From contig NC_092673.1 in the NCBI RefSeq assembly GCF_964355755.1, forward strand, positions 13,087,001-13,151,000: a stretch of 64,000 nt of DNA, in the 5' to 3' direction. The stretch comes from Antedon mediterranea. Lineage: Eukaryota; Echinodermata; Crinoidea; Comatulida; Antedonidae. The position numbers and the translations under genes are program-made. A model generated the notes under the pieces. The model did no database searches and was not told the origin of the DNA. It saw only the letters and a list, made by a program, of their open reading frames with translations. Of the stretch, positions 19,546 through 30,199 are shown piece by piece (position 1 is the first letter of the stretch; each line of letters begins with the position of its first letter).

Positions 19546-20742
19546 TTTCAATTTATCCTTTATAAATTTTTTTTCTATTTCAAATAATTAACGAGAGTCG
19601 ACTTCTTGACCGATGTTTTTTAGGGAAACCCAACCGTTGTGATGTTTATATTTCGGTAATCCGAGTGTAGCATGCCTCCAAAGCAACGGACCCACAATTA
19701 TGTCGATCTTGAAGAACACTTTTGTTTTTTTTATATACATTTTTTGTTTCAAATTTTATATAAATTCTGGAATTTTTATACCAAATTCATTTTTAATTTC
19801 ATTTTTTTTAAGAGAGAGAAGAGAGAGAGTGAAAGTGATAAGGTTACACTTCAGAGTCAATGGTTTTGGCTAACTCAATTTTTGCATATATGTATAATGT
19901 TTTTTTTTTCTTTTATATAACTTTAATTTTGCATGCCACTATTATAACCATTTTTATATGTTAAATAGATTAAAAAAAAAAAAAAAGGGAAATAGAGGGA
20001 TGTGATATAAAGATATACATTTATATTTAAGAAATTGACCTTTGTATCGGAATTCAAATAGGTTCACAAACTTGACCCAGAAAGTCCAAAGGAGAGTTTG
20101 TCCAGATGTTTTAATGACCATTTAGTTTATAATAGAATCCCTAAAGAAAACACTTAGCTTAATTTTGTGACTTTCCCATCGTTAAACCAGGAGTGATCGA
20201 CACTATTTAAGTACAGATTTGACAGTGTCATCCATCACAGAAATACCTTATTATACCGTTAATCACTCCCACTTAAACACCCCTGGATCAACTTAGGACC
20301 AATCGTTACCCTCACAGATGATGTAATGACATTATGCAAATGAACTGAGCCAATATACTCCCAAGTTTCAGAAGGGCCCAGACACACCTTACAGCCACCT
20401 CACGGAGCACACACCTCACAGCAGACCTACACACTTCACACCTCACTGACAGCATCATCGAATGTCCGTTCCTTATGTATACTTATAGTTGTATATTGTA
20501 CTGAAGTATTATACTGAATAAATAATATATGTGTTACGACAGTCAAGCGAGTCAGAGTCCTTCATTAGTACCTCAACAACCCAACATTATATTACACTAA
20601 TGATGCCTAATGCCAGTTAGTCAGGTGGCTTAACAACAAAAAATGAGGAAATCGTTACACGGTGGACAAAAGCGCCAAATTTGGCATGGAGCTTCGTTGG
20701 GACCTACCAATTGATTTTTGCCTAGGAGCCACTCTGGTCGCA

Positions 20743-21200
20743 ATTTATTTTTCAAGATGGCGGCCAAAATCCAAAATGGCCGCCAATATATTGGAAAATC
20801 ACATTTAATTTGTTACAGAAGTCACATATAGGCAAATGAACTATCAAAACATAAGTATTCATGGTCATTAAAACATATTTTAGACATGTTGCATAAAATG
20901 GGTCATTCGTTGTTAAGATGGTGGCTAAAATCCAACATGGCTGCCAGTAGCCTAAACTGGAATATCATTCTCTGGTTGCAGAAATCGCATATATCAAACG
21001 AAGTAGGAAAACACATGGAGTAGGCCTAATCATGGTCATTGAAACATATTTTAGACATGGTACATAATATAGGTCACTCGTTGCAAAGATGGTGGGAAAA
21101 ATCCAAAATGGCTGCCAGTAAACTAGGAAATCACATACAGTATCTGTGGACGGCAGAAGTAATATGTAAATGAAGTAGCTGTAGTAAATGGTAGAGGTGG
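20743..21200. repeat. About 170-bp tandem units within the TIR element
   Basis: Three imperfect units start near 20750, 20920 and 21085, each with AAGATGG(C/T)GG, AAAATCCAA(A/C)ATGGC and the phrase CATGGTCATT(A/G)AAACATA followed by TTTTAGACATG. The third is incomplete. Confidence 0.7.
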
Positions 21201-21691
21201 TATGTAAATTACAAGTAACTGTAAAAAAATCTATAAAAAAAAGTTATAACCAGTTCAGTTTCTGAAACCACATAAAATGTGGTATTTTTGGGAAAATAAA
21301 GATTGAGGGCGCTGTTCACATAAGTAAAAGTACACTTTTCTACCTGTAACTAACTAAGTTTTTGTCAGAACATTTGTTAAATGGTCTTATTTGATAGATA
21401 ATTACATTTTCTTTATATTAAAGAAAACAAATTTTACATTAAATATCCATAGTTCAGATAAATTTACGTTAAGTGCCTAAAATCAGCAAATATAACACAT
21501 TTTAATACATAACAAATACTATTGGATGTTAGCAAATTACAAATTTAGTTATCATAAATAGGATTCTTTTACATTTTCATAGAAACTGTTTTATTATAAA
21601 ACATATAAATATATATTTATCTAACAATTTCTCATAAAAAAACTTTTACGACCACTAGTTTTCGAGATATAGAAATGTGTACTTCCAGTAC

Positions 21692-22023
21692 AGGTCAAAG
21701 GTCAATAACAAGAATCTGGGTCATTTTCTTGGAAAAGTTTGTATTAGACTGAATAGAAACATCCATCTTCTGATTAATTTGAGACCTATTTAAAGTTTGT
21801 CCAACTGTTAGGTACCACGTTATATGACATAGGTCAAAGGTCAAAAATACCAAAAATCATACTTCCGGCCATTTTTTGACAAATTTTTCCATTAGGACGA
21901 ATATTAATATGCATCTTCCAAATAATTTGACACTAAAATTATTTAATTTAATGTAAGCGTTTAGGAGATATGGTTATTTTGTTTTCAATTGGATTAAAAT
22001 ATTCAAATTGAGGTCAAAGGTCA
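21692..22023 (+). promoter_or_regulatory. Three perfect DR1 motifs (AGGTCAAAGGTCA)
   Basis: The 13-mer AGGTCAAAGGTCA occurs at 21692-21704, 21831-21843 and 22011-22023, all on the plus strand and about 140-180 bp apart, inside the non-autonomous TIR element. This is the consensus DR1 site for RXR/HNF4/COUP-type nuclear receptors. The surrounding sequence is weakly repeated, so the spacing reflects an old tandem unit. Binding is not shown. Confidence 0.6.
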
Positions 22024-22499
22024 AAGAAAAACATTAGAAATTTGATAACATGGGTTTTTATAACTAGCATGGTTAAAAAATTCATAAAATGCAATCCTTG
22101 GACTTTCCTTCTGATTTGCAGACTAAAATACATTAGGAATGGACTATTTGTGACTTTGTATACGATTATATATGTATTTCAATTTCAATGGCTACCACTT
22201 TAAATTTTGGGCGCCATCTTGGAACTCATTTTATATAATATTTCCTGAATTGGTTTTACTGACTTCAGAAATTCTTGATTCAGTACATTATTTGTCTATT
22301 TGTAACTTTTACAGCCAGAGATATATGATATACCAATTTACTGGCAGCCATTTTGGATTTTGGCCGCCATCTTGGAAAATCGGAAGCTGATCGGGTGGCT
22401 CCTAGGCAAAAATCAATTAGTACGTCTAAAAGAAGCCTCATGCAAAATTTGGTGCTTTTGTCCAACTTGTAACGTTTTAGTCGCTAAGCCACCTGACTA

Positions 22500-23560
22500 A
22501 GTAGGCCTAATGTAAAAGGGAATGAAGTTCCTGTATCAAATCTAACAAAGGAAGATGCACTCAAGAAGGAGAGTTGTTATTTGAAGATATGAAATAGTTT
22601 ATTCTTTGTAATTTCCTAGGATTTTTAAAATCCATTAAAAAATCATCACAGAGTATACTAGCATGCTAGTTGGTTGTGAGATGAACTGTTAATTAAGTTA
22701 TGTGTGGGGATGATGATAAAGGTCATCATTTTTTCAATGGGTCTATTACCTCAAATTGTAGAAACAATCTGGAACAGGTGCACAAGTTGTACAAGAGGGT
22801 TATATAAAAAGAGCAATACATTTATTATACTGTACATGCATTTGCCGATACTTTAGAACTATGGAAGGCAAAAGTTAGGTTCGACAAGCAGAATGGCTTT
22901 TTTTTTAATGGAGAGCAATGCATTCACCTTTTTATTTTCCATATTTCAGTTGTACCAAGAATGTACCTTGAATGTAGCAAGCTGAAATCGATGAAACCCA
23001 CAAGATTTATTATGAAAAACATGCCTAAAATCTCTAAGAATATGTGTTTCTTTCCTGGATAACATTCATCTATCGAACCAAACAGTCTACCACCTTTTGG
23101 TAAGCATGAATTGAAATGTCTAGCAAATAAAGCAAATTTTTTATTGTTGCTTAACACTCAAAGTTTAGAATGATATCTATGCTGAAGGGTCCACAAAAAA
23201 CTAAGCCATGCAAAGAGTAGACATTTAAATGTTATAAAAAAAAGAAAGAATACATTCAAAGTTATGTTGGTATAACTTTAAAAAAAGTAGTTTTACTACT
23301 AAAGATTACAGTAATTTAGAATGCAATTTTATTGAAAAAAAAAAGAAAACATATACAAAAATGTGGCTCAATAGCCCAAATTCATTTTAATCAAGCTAAA
23401 AGATAGAGATATAAATATATATATAATACAATATAGATAATTTATTACTGTCCGGGTTAAAGTATGGTTGAGGAACAGAAATTTGATGCTTTCAGCAACA
23501 CCACTCTGTGGCTGCATGTATAAGGTAAGAAGTTTTTTCAAACAAATTAGCATATAAACC
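22500..23560. other. No supported gene
   Basis: AT-rich sequence with A and T runs. Open frames are short with no recognised motif. Nothing else seen. Confidence 0.6.
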
Positions 23561-23569
23561 TACAAAGAA

Positions 23570-24770
23570 GCAGATGACTTTAAAAAAACACTGAGAAAGT
23601 GGCAAGACCATTATCAGCAGATGTTAAACCAAATAAGATTCAGACTTTCAACTACAAATAGTCATGATAAAGACCAACAAACGGATGTTAAAATTCAACA
23701 AAAACTAATTGTTAAACAGAGAGTACGTATTTCTAGACTAAAACACGGCGTACGTAAACTAAAACAAACCGTAACAAGGCCAACTGCCATAAGTCGCGTG
23801 CTCTCAGAAAAAAATGAACTTTCAAAACATAATGTACTTTAAAACTTTTCTGTACATCAAAACAGTTAAAAAAGTACATAAAAGCGATAAAACGCATAGT
23901 GATACCGGACCGACAGACAGACCGACCGACATAGTGAACTATTGAGTCGCGTCCACGCGACTAAAAAAAATAAAGGTACAAATGTTGCAATGAACAACAT
24001 TGCTAGTATTATAGGTCAGGTAAAACGATACATTAAAGAACCAGCATTGTCATTTTTCTCCTTACAGCTTAAGAATTCTGAACTTCTAACAAAAGCCAGG
24101 GGTAGAAGATGGTCATACAGTAACAAGGTGTTAGCCCTGTCACACCATCAAGGCCCCAGGGCGTATGAATTTTGTAGACAAATATTCATTATGCCTACAC
24201 CTTCATCTTTACATAAATGGTTGAAAAACATCGAAATTCAACCAGGGTTCAACACCGTTCCATCTTCCGACATTACGCTTTCCACAATTTGTTTCCATTT
24301 TTGTCTGTTTATCGCAGGATGGTTTGTTATTGTGTTAATGTCTACATGTCTTATTTGATTCATCCAGTTATTTCTTGGTCTTCCTACGGGTCATTTTACT
24401 TTCCTGTTTAGTTTACTTCATTGTTTGTTTGATTGGGGTATCATCCGGTAATCTAATTATGCGTTTAATAGCCGGATTTAAAAAGAGAAGAAGAAGCTGA
24501 AGCGACCGATGTCCACAAATTCTTCCCATGTGCAGTTCTTTAATAAATAAAAGTCATGGCTGAATAATGTGAAAGCAGACACCACGAGCTGGATGGCTAT
24601 TGGTGATATCTTGCTTGTTAGAGCTATGGGCAGACCTAAACATCAGAAAAGACATAAAGTTTATGCTCACAGCAAGATTCAATCAAGATATTGTTGAAAA
24701 CCTGTTTTCACAAACTTATGTAAAAACAATCAATATTGATTGAACAAGTTGTACTGCACATCTAATCAGT
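23570..24770 (+). pseudogene. P-element/THAP9-like transposase relic, interrupted by a LINE
   Basis: 23590-23842 encodes a basic, coiled-coil-like region (KQRVRISRLKHGVRKLKQTV). 23990-24270 encodes RRWSYSNKVLALSHHQGPRA then SSLHKWLKNIEIQPGFNTV, the block just before the catalytic region in P-element transposases. An antisense LINE piece (about 24270-24500) breaks it. Near 24650-24705 a C-terminal block appears (FMLTARFNQDIVENLFSQ, the conserved NQDxxENxFS of the family). The catalytic middle is missing. It is dead; the same family recurs at 43190-44150 and 55135-55750, where the other parts survive. Confidence 0.75.
24270..24500 (-). mobile_element. Antisense LINE ORF2 C-terminal fragment inside the P-element relic
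   Basis: The minus strand encodes RIIRLPDDTPIKQTMK and GRPRNNWMNQIRHVDINTI, then NRQKWKQIV. These match the C-terminal pattern of non-LTR ORF2 proteins (GRPxxxW...DRxxWxxxV). It has no poly(A) tail and is frame-broken between the two parts. Confidence 0.55.
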
Positions 24771-25014
24771 TTTGTGAATAAATAAAGTTTATATATATAA
24801 ATCGGCAAAGTTCAACCAGGTTCAACATTGCCGATTTGTCTGGGACGAATCGTAACTATTAGCCAATCACACACTGAATATCAGTCGACGTCACTCGCGG
24901 CGGGAATCTGCTCTCATCATCGATCCACACAACATCGACGATTGCGATAATGATAGCAGCGACAACAGTTTCGACGTGTCTCTTCTTAATTTTGTTGTCT
25001 CTACGACAAAGGTT

Positions 25015-25112
25015 TGAAGGGATTTAAAGATATGCGAACAAAAAGCAATGCATGGAGTGAGGTTGCGGCAAAACTAGGATGTACTGTTAAAAAATGCATC
25101 CAACAGAACTAA
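25015..25112 (+). pseudogene. MADF-like domain scrap
   Basis: Thirty-odd codons encode FKDMRTKSNAWSEVAAKLGC followed by VKKC, resembling the middle of a MADF (Myb/SANT-like) domain, and end at a stop. MADF proteins are encoded by host genes and by Harbinger-type transposons, and this piece cannot tell which. It abuts the LINE tail at 25110. Confidence 0.35.
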
Positions 25113-25260
25113 AGTGTCCGGACAACATTTTCTTTGTTAATTTTGTGTTTTTATAGTTTATTTTGTATTTACTGTTTGTATTGTTTGAGGGTCCCTAATG
25201 ATCAGCTGATGCTGGATGGACCACCCTCATAAAATATTGTTGAAAAAAAAAAAAAAAAAA
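25110..25260 (+). mobile_element. LINE 3' tail
   Basis: TTTGTATTTACTGTTTGTATTG is followed by a potential stem, GAGGGTCC ... GGACCACCCTC, then AAAATATTGTTG and an A run. The layout (stem with CACCCT, then ATATTGTT and tail) parallels the LINE end at 2950-3050, suggesting a related family. No coding sequence remains. Confidence 0.55.
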
Positions 25261-26402
25261 TAGGCACATCTAGCCTAGGCCCTACTAACTAGCTAGGCCT
25301 AGTTCGCTAGCGTTCTCTACCTGCCTGCTGGATTTTGCCTTTTTAGTAGGTAGGCCTAGCCTTATCTTAATGATAAAACCGTAATTTAAAGAAAAATAGT
25401 ACATTGCCTGGAAGTCAACGAGTTTTGGTTAAATTTAACTGTTATAGCTAAATCATTTTTGTTAATGTAATTTTTTTTATTTTTCATCTTCCTTAATGCA
25501 AATGGTTACAAAAAAATTACACTAACTACAACTATGGGCCACAGTTATTACTTTTGAGGAGTGTACTTAAGTTAAAGAGAGTAATATATTTTTTTAAATA
25601 GTTCATACATGGTTACATTTACTTTAAAAAGCTTACAAATTCACCCTAAACTAGCAATTTTCTAGTAGCTTTTTCATGATTTCTAGTTTTTCTAATTTTA
25701 AAACTTTTAAATCAAGTATATTAACAATGGTACTTGATTTGCCAATTCTGTAAATTCAATTTTTTTAGAAATTAAAAATGTGCTAGGTCTACTGTAGCTA
25801 GCAAAGTTGGGTTACTAATTTCCGTTCTTTTCCTTACCCTGTTTTATAAACAAAATAAATAGATATGGTTTTTAGGACTTTTGAAATAAAAGAGCTCTAT
25901 AGGCCTAGTTAGAATAGAATAGAAGTAGGCATAGAGGCTGTAAAAAAGCTGTACTGTATTTCATCACAAAACTTTACCTAGGTCCTCTTAGACTATTTAC
26001 AGTCACAACTTAGGACTCTTAAGTCGTGATCGGTAGTGACATGCTTGCATATTATTGACATTATTATTTTTAAGGAAGAGAGCTATTTTATTAGATCTAA
26101 CTAAGATGAACCAGTCTTCCTAGCACATTAAAATCATGACAAATTAGTATTAATATAATCAGACTTTGAATAGGTTGTTTTAGTTTTAATAAAGTTATTA
26201 AATATTATCACTTCCATATAGAAAAAAAAACAAATGTTTTCACTAATAAAATGACAAAATAAATTTAAATGGTTACATTCAACCACAAAACCATTTTGAT
26301 GGTATCTAAATGCTTTAAATTACATTTTTTCAGGTAAATAAATTTTTCTTTTTTAGATCCAATTTTTGGTCAAAGTGGATAACTAGGCCTTAGGCATATT
26401 CT
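25261..26402. other. No supported gene
   Basis: AT-rich unique-looking sequence with several TAGGCCTA words and long A/T tracts. No coding pattern seen. Confidence 0.6.
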
Positions 26403-26679
26403 AGGATGCAGACGTTCCAACCCTCCCGATTTATCCGGGAGTCTCCCGAATTTTAACATCACCTCCCGGTCTCCGAATTTTAAATATATCTCCCGATTTC
26501 ACACATTTCTATAAAATTAAAATTCAGTATTATTGCATTAAATTAAAATCTATCTTCCCACGAAAGTTAATATTACAAATTAATTTAATCTCACACGTCG
26601 TACGTACCACCCCGTATGATACAACGAACATGTAATGTATGTAAAGATTGTATAGCATAGTACAGCATACTGTAAGGCG

Positions 26680-26970
26680 ACGTCCTTTGTGTTTACCGAC
26701 AGTATGTGATTCTTACCTTTAGCGATAAAGCTACAGTATCGCTTTATCAGTAGAGTAGGTGCACGTGTACTGAAAATTTTTCCTGGTTACAAGTTTGACC
26801 TAATTCCCATGCCCAGGGAAAGCATCATCGTCAGTGTAATAGGAGTAGTACTGTGCGACGTCCTTTGTGTTTACCGACAGTACGCGATGAATCTACAGAA
26901 TCAGTAGTAGGCGCGCGTGTACTGAAATTGCTAGTTACAAGTTCTTTGACCCAATTCCAATGCCCAGGCA
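26680..26970. repeat. Two-copy tandem repeat, about 165 bp
   Basis: GCGACGTCCTTTGTG with TTTACCGACAGTA occurs at about 26678 and again at about 26857; each copy runs through GTGTACTGAAA to CCCATGCCCAGG or CCAATGCCCAGG. They sit upstream of the zinc-finger exon and could form its promoter region. Confidence 0.75.
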
Positions 26971-27101
26971 TCGATCGTACCATCGTACAGTACTGTATGT
27001 ATTATCACTGCGCATGTACCGGAAAAGTACTTGTAGTACTGTATTTTGCGTACATACTTTCGTGAATTGCAATCACTTGTGAAATTTTCTGGTTTTACAG
27101 T

Positions 27102-27319
27102 ATGTCGGAAAAACGTAGTAGCGTAGTTTTAGAGACTAAAGAAAGTTGTAAAAAGAAAAAATATAAAACTAGATTTTCTAATGAATGGAAAAATACGTTT
27201 CCGTTTGTTAGTGCGAGTAATCAACACGTTACCGAGAGTGAATACAAGTTTTTTTGCACTATTTGTAACGTGAATTTGTCATGCTCACAGGGAGGAATCA
27301 ACGATGTTGCTGTACACTC
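27102..27319 (+). CDS. First exon of a BED-like zinc-finger protein
   Basis: From an ATG the exon encodes a basic N-terminus (MSEKRSS ... CKKKKYKTRF) and a zinc-finger-like module: FSNEWKNTFPFVS, then FFCTICNVNLSCSQGG and a following His (AVHS). This resembles the BED/TTF-type fingers found at the N-terminus of hAT transposases and derived host proteins. The frame runs into a consensus splice donor (CTCCA then GTAAGT at about 27319), and beyond it coding potential stops, so it is a first exon with no visible partner inside the element. The element may have kept only this exon. Confidence 0.6.
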
Positions 27320-27612
27320 CAGTAAGTTGTTTGTTTTAATTTGTATTTTTGTTAATGAATTAATACAAGTACAGATTTGATTTGTACTGTGAATGATTTT
27401 TTATTTAAGTGTATACAACAATATAAAGTTAGTAAATATAGTTTGATTTATAATCACCAAACAAGTTCTTTTCTTTTTGTTTGTATTACTCTGATTTGCA
27501 AAGAGCTGTCTTAAGATTCGTGTTGGTAGTACAGTATACTTTTATTCTTGAACGTTGGTGGCGGTATACCCTCCCGATTTTTAATTCATTTAGATTGGAA
27601 CGTCTGAGGATG

Positions 27613-28369
27613 TGACATTAAAAAAAATGGCATATTAAAAAAAAAACAAGGGGACAATACATCTTTTATTGCCTGGGTCTAATAATACTGTACCAAAGGA
27701 GATTACAATACCACTACTATTAGGCCGCCTACTAATAATATTAGCCTCTAATACAAAACTAAAGCTTGTTTTCCATTAAATCGCTACATCATGTCGACAT
27801 GTATCACCGACAGTTGTCCCCGACTTAGGATAGTGATTTTATGGAAACGCTCGTTGTAGGGTGTCAATCTGGTACTAAACTATGCATGCATTGACACCAA
27901 AAGCACAAAAAACGTACGTACACACTTACGTAATTTGAAATGGCAGCAATTGCAAGACGTCAAATTTTAATTTTAAAAAATGCTTCTGCTTTTATGGAAG
28001 CAAAAAAAGCAAAACCAATGTAAAATCAATAAAAAAAAAGAAAACATCGATGTTGGGTTAGAAAAATCTACCAAGAAATAAAAAAGAAAAAACGAAATAT
28101 GGACAGTACTCGACACTATTTAGAATTCTAAAAAGTGATGACCGAGAGTACTTTTACAGGTAGCTAAGAAAGTTAGTTAGTAAGTTAGTTATCATATTAT
28201 GGTTAAAATATTATATAGAGAATTCAAAACCTAACTATTTTAAAATAAAATATCTTGATATTAGATTCCAAAGCAGCATCTTAATAATGAGCAGTCCTTA
28301 CAATTAGGAAGACCTGGAAATAAGGAAAGTGATGAGGCTGAGACCTGTACCCTTTTTTAGGACAATGAT
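27613..28369. other. No supported gene
   Basis: AT-rich, with A runs. A weak scrap at 28090-28160 is unassignable. The sequence at 28250-28330 (ATTAGATTCCAAAGCAGCAT) resembles 1815-1870 and begins the relic that follows. Confidence 0.5.
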
Positions 28370-29260
28370 GAAGATCTTATAACAATCAATGACTTAAAAC
28401 ACTAAAAATGAAAGAGTTTTGTAAAATTGTGTTTCCTCAAAAGACATGAAAAGAAAATTATCATCATCAATTAATTAATTAAGTACAAACAAACTGCTCG
28501 TTTAATCTTTTCATAGAAATCAAAATCAATAAAGGGGATATTGAAGAGCAAAAAGTTGAACTAATTGAGGCAGCTGCTAAATTAATCAATAGTATTATTA
28601 TCAATTAAGTATGTCAAAAACTACAAATAATAAGGAATACCCTTTGGATGATGAGTTAACTGTTGAAAATGGTTTGGCCTACCCAGAAGTTTGAGGATTT
28701 TTTGTAAGAAATTATTTGTTGGAAAGGAGACTGAATTAAAGGTAGCATCAATTGGCCAATCGATCATCCAAGCCGCAAGGCCTAGAGCAATTTATAGCTC
28801 CATTTCAATTGGGCTTTGCCATACAGATGCACCACCATTTCGAATAAAAATACCTAATAAATTCTTTAAATTTACTTTTAAAATAAGTTTTGAAATTTGA
28901 AGGAAATGCTGTCATAATTAGTATGGATAGGTTGTGTGACGTAGCGCATGATAGCTCAGTTACCTTTAATACTGACAATGTAGACCACAACATTCAGATT
29001 CAGATTCAGATAGAAAGAATACATTCCATGGAATGGGTATGATAGCATGTATCAAAAATGGAAAGGTATAAATATAACATCCGTTCCCAGAAAAATTTTC
29101 TCAAGCAGTCAGATATCAAAAGCATCTCATGTGAAAATGGTAACCTACCATGAGTCAAGGAACATACTTAATTGTATGAAGCAGACATCCATATCTGAAT
29201 GTGTTATATTTCATATTAAATTTTCCTAATGCTCAGATATTGGTACCTTGTTCGTTTGAC
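28250..29260 (+). pseudogene. Relic of the unnamed repeat-borne family (divergent copy)
   Basis: Blocks in family order but in several frames: MKEFCK near 28408, TARLI near 28495, IIQAARPRA after VASIGQS at 28740-28790, then a region encoding EGNAVIISMD, TDNVDHNI at 28960-28990, and ISKASHVKMVTYHESRNILN at 29115-29175. The part after IIQAARPRA, cut off by LINEs in the 1860 and 34095 copies, is preserved here. Multiple stops and frame changes. Function unknown; the family is multi-copy in this window, so it is likely mobile or transposon-borne. Confidence 0.5.
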
Positions 29261-30199
29261 CAAAATGCTCTGGGCTGTCGGTCACTGCCATCAAAATCAC
29301 TTGCCCATATACTGCCATGCATTCTCCACTAGAGTTTGAGGTGTACCAAAAAACTAATCATTAAATACATGTAACCTAAAAGTGCATGAACTTCCCGGGG
29401 AAACAGCTGCAGATTATACCAAACACATCTCACATATTGCAAATATTGTCTGCTAAATCAAGAATGCGGATGGAGAAGAAATTCGACAGAAAATAATCAG
29501 ATATTGCGAATACTATATAAGAGTCATTGTTAATCATGCCACCACAGCCAGCCTAAATGAAGTTTGGAATATGAGTTGAACTGCCATCTACATCCTCTGG
29601 ATTCTATTTCAACTTCATGTACATCTTTAAAACAATTAAAGACAAACATAATGTAACAGGTAATAAGATAATTTTTATTTTCGTATTAAACAAGGCTAAT
29701 TTTAACAGATTTTTATTTGGTTAACAAATATTAAAATGTTTTTCTTATTTTAAATTACAGGTGAGCGAATTTATGGATCAGACAGTTCTGCTGGTCAGTT
29801 GTCATTAGCCTTCACAACATTTAAAGATGGTTCAGACACCTAATATACAATGGATAAAAACACTAATCCAATTCCCATACAATACAAAACAGTGAAAGCC
29901 ACATAGCAAGCCAATCTTGTGGGACAATCACAGAAAAAAATCTATGACAGTAAAGCCAACAACCAGACTACAATGGACCAATAAAGGTAAGTTATGTTAA
30001 AACAAGAATGACATTTTGTTTTCACACCTGAACATTAAAGAATACTGTACACTTCAAGAACAGAATGTATATGTCGTAATTAATGATGAAGTTCGGTAGC
30101 TGAATGAAAATTGAAATCCGAACTTCCAATCACGGGTTAAATTTCATTCTTATCAATCTACCAAAGCTGAGGATACCAAATGGATTGGGAAAATGTTAC

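Larger units (their letters stand above)
10145..20596 (-). mobile_element. Ty3/gypsy-type retroelement with inverted termini and an accessory gene
   Basis: A 10452-bp unit starting TGTAATATAATG and ending CATTATATTACA, so its two ends are inverted copies. CTAA flanks both sides (10141-10144 and 20597-20600; ACTAAT if one base of each end is included), which fits a 4-bp target-site duplication for the whole unit. Order on the minus strand: right arm (20596 to 18132) with an embedded plus-strand gene, a 155-bp copy of the terminal edge in the opposite orientation, primer-binding-site-like sequence, 5' UTR, gag, protease-RT-RNase H, linker, integrase, 3' UTR, left arm. An ordinary LTR element would have direct terminal repeats. 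The reading frames are largely free of stops but change frame four times. Confidence 0.85.
18132..20596 (+). repeat. Right terminal arm, inverted copy of the left arm plus a 1365-bp insert
   Basis: 18132-18404 is the reverse complement of about 10971-11252, and 19770-20596 is the reverse complement of 10145-10970. Between them lie 1365 bp (18405-19769) with no counterpart in the left arm. Most of the arm is about 95% identical by eye; the last ~80 bp before the insert are more diverged. AATAAA at 20517-20522 could polyadenylate plus-strand transcripts from the inserted gene. Confidence 0.88.
20620..22497. mobile_element. Non-autonomous TIR element (1.88 kb, TA target site)
   Basis: The ends are inverted copies over about 200 bp, starting GTCAGGTGGCTTA at the left; the right end reads TAAGCCACCTGAC. 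TA flanks both ends (20618-20619 and 22498-22499). Both TIRs contain AAGATGGCGGCCAAAATCC and CCTAGGAGCC. There is no coding capacity. It starts 23 bp from the end of the retroelement. A TA target suggests a Tc1/mariner-like or other TA-specific family; the superfamily is not determined. Confidence 0.8.
26409..27606 (+). mobile_element. 1.2 kb TIR element carrying a zinc-finger exon
   Basis: The ends are inverted: CAGACGTTCCAACCCTCCCG at the left, and TTGGAACGTCTG at the right with CCCTCCCGATTTTT nearby. AGGATG flanks both sides (26403-26408 and 27607-27612), a 6-bp target duplication. The CAG start recalls hAT elements, but hAT normally makes 8-bp duplications, so the superfamily is open. It contains a two-copy tandem repeat (26680-26970) and a coding exon (27102-27319). 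It is too short for a transposase, so it is either an internally deleted copy or a gene-fragment carrier. Confidence 0.75.

Noticed and set aside
19672-19920. 82-codon plus-strand frame starting MPPKQRTHNYVDLEE
   Set aside because: Only the first ~17 residues look protein-like; the rest translates low-complexity arm sequence. It could be a small upstream exon, but there is no support.
10145-20596. Classification as a DIRS element
   Set aside because: The inverted termini and internal complementary copy fit, but the integrase is clearly DDE type (D45, D105, E140 plus GPY/F) and no tyrosine recombinase is present in the unit.
10145-20596. Two independent LTR elements inserted head to head
   Set aside because: The outermost ends share CTAA flanks, the internal 155-bp copy does not continue into a full direct LTR, and no second gag or pol exists on the plus strand. 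Not fully excluded.
20620-22497. TTA/TAA three-base target duplication for the TIR element
   Set aside because: The left flank would be TTA and the right TAA, which are inverted, not direct; a TA duplication fits both ends.
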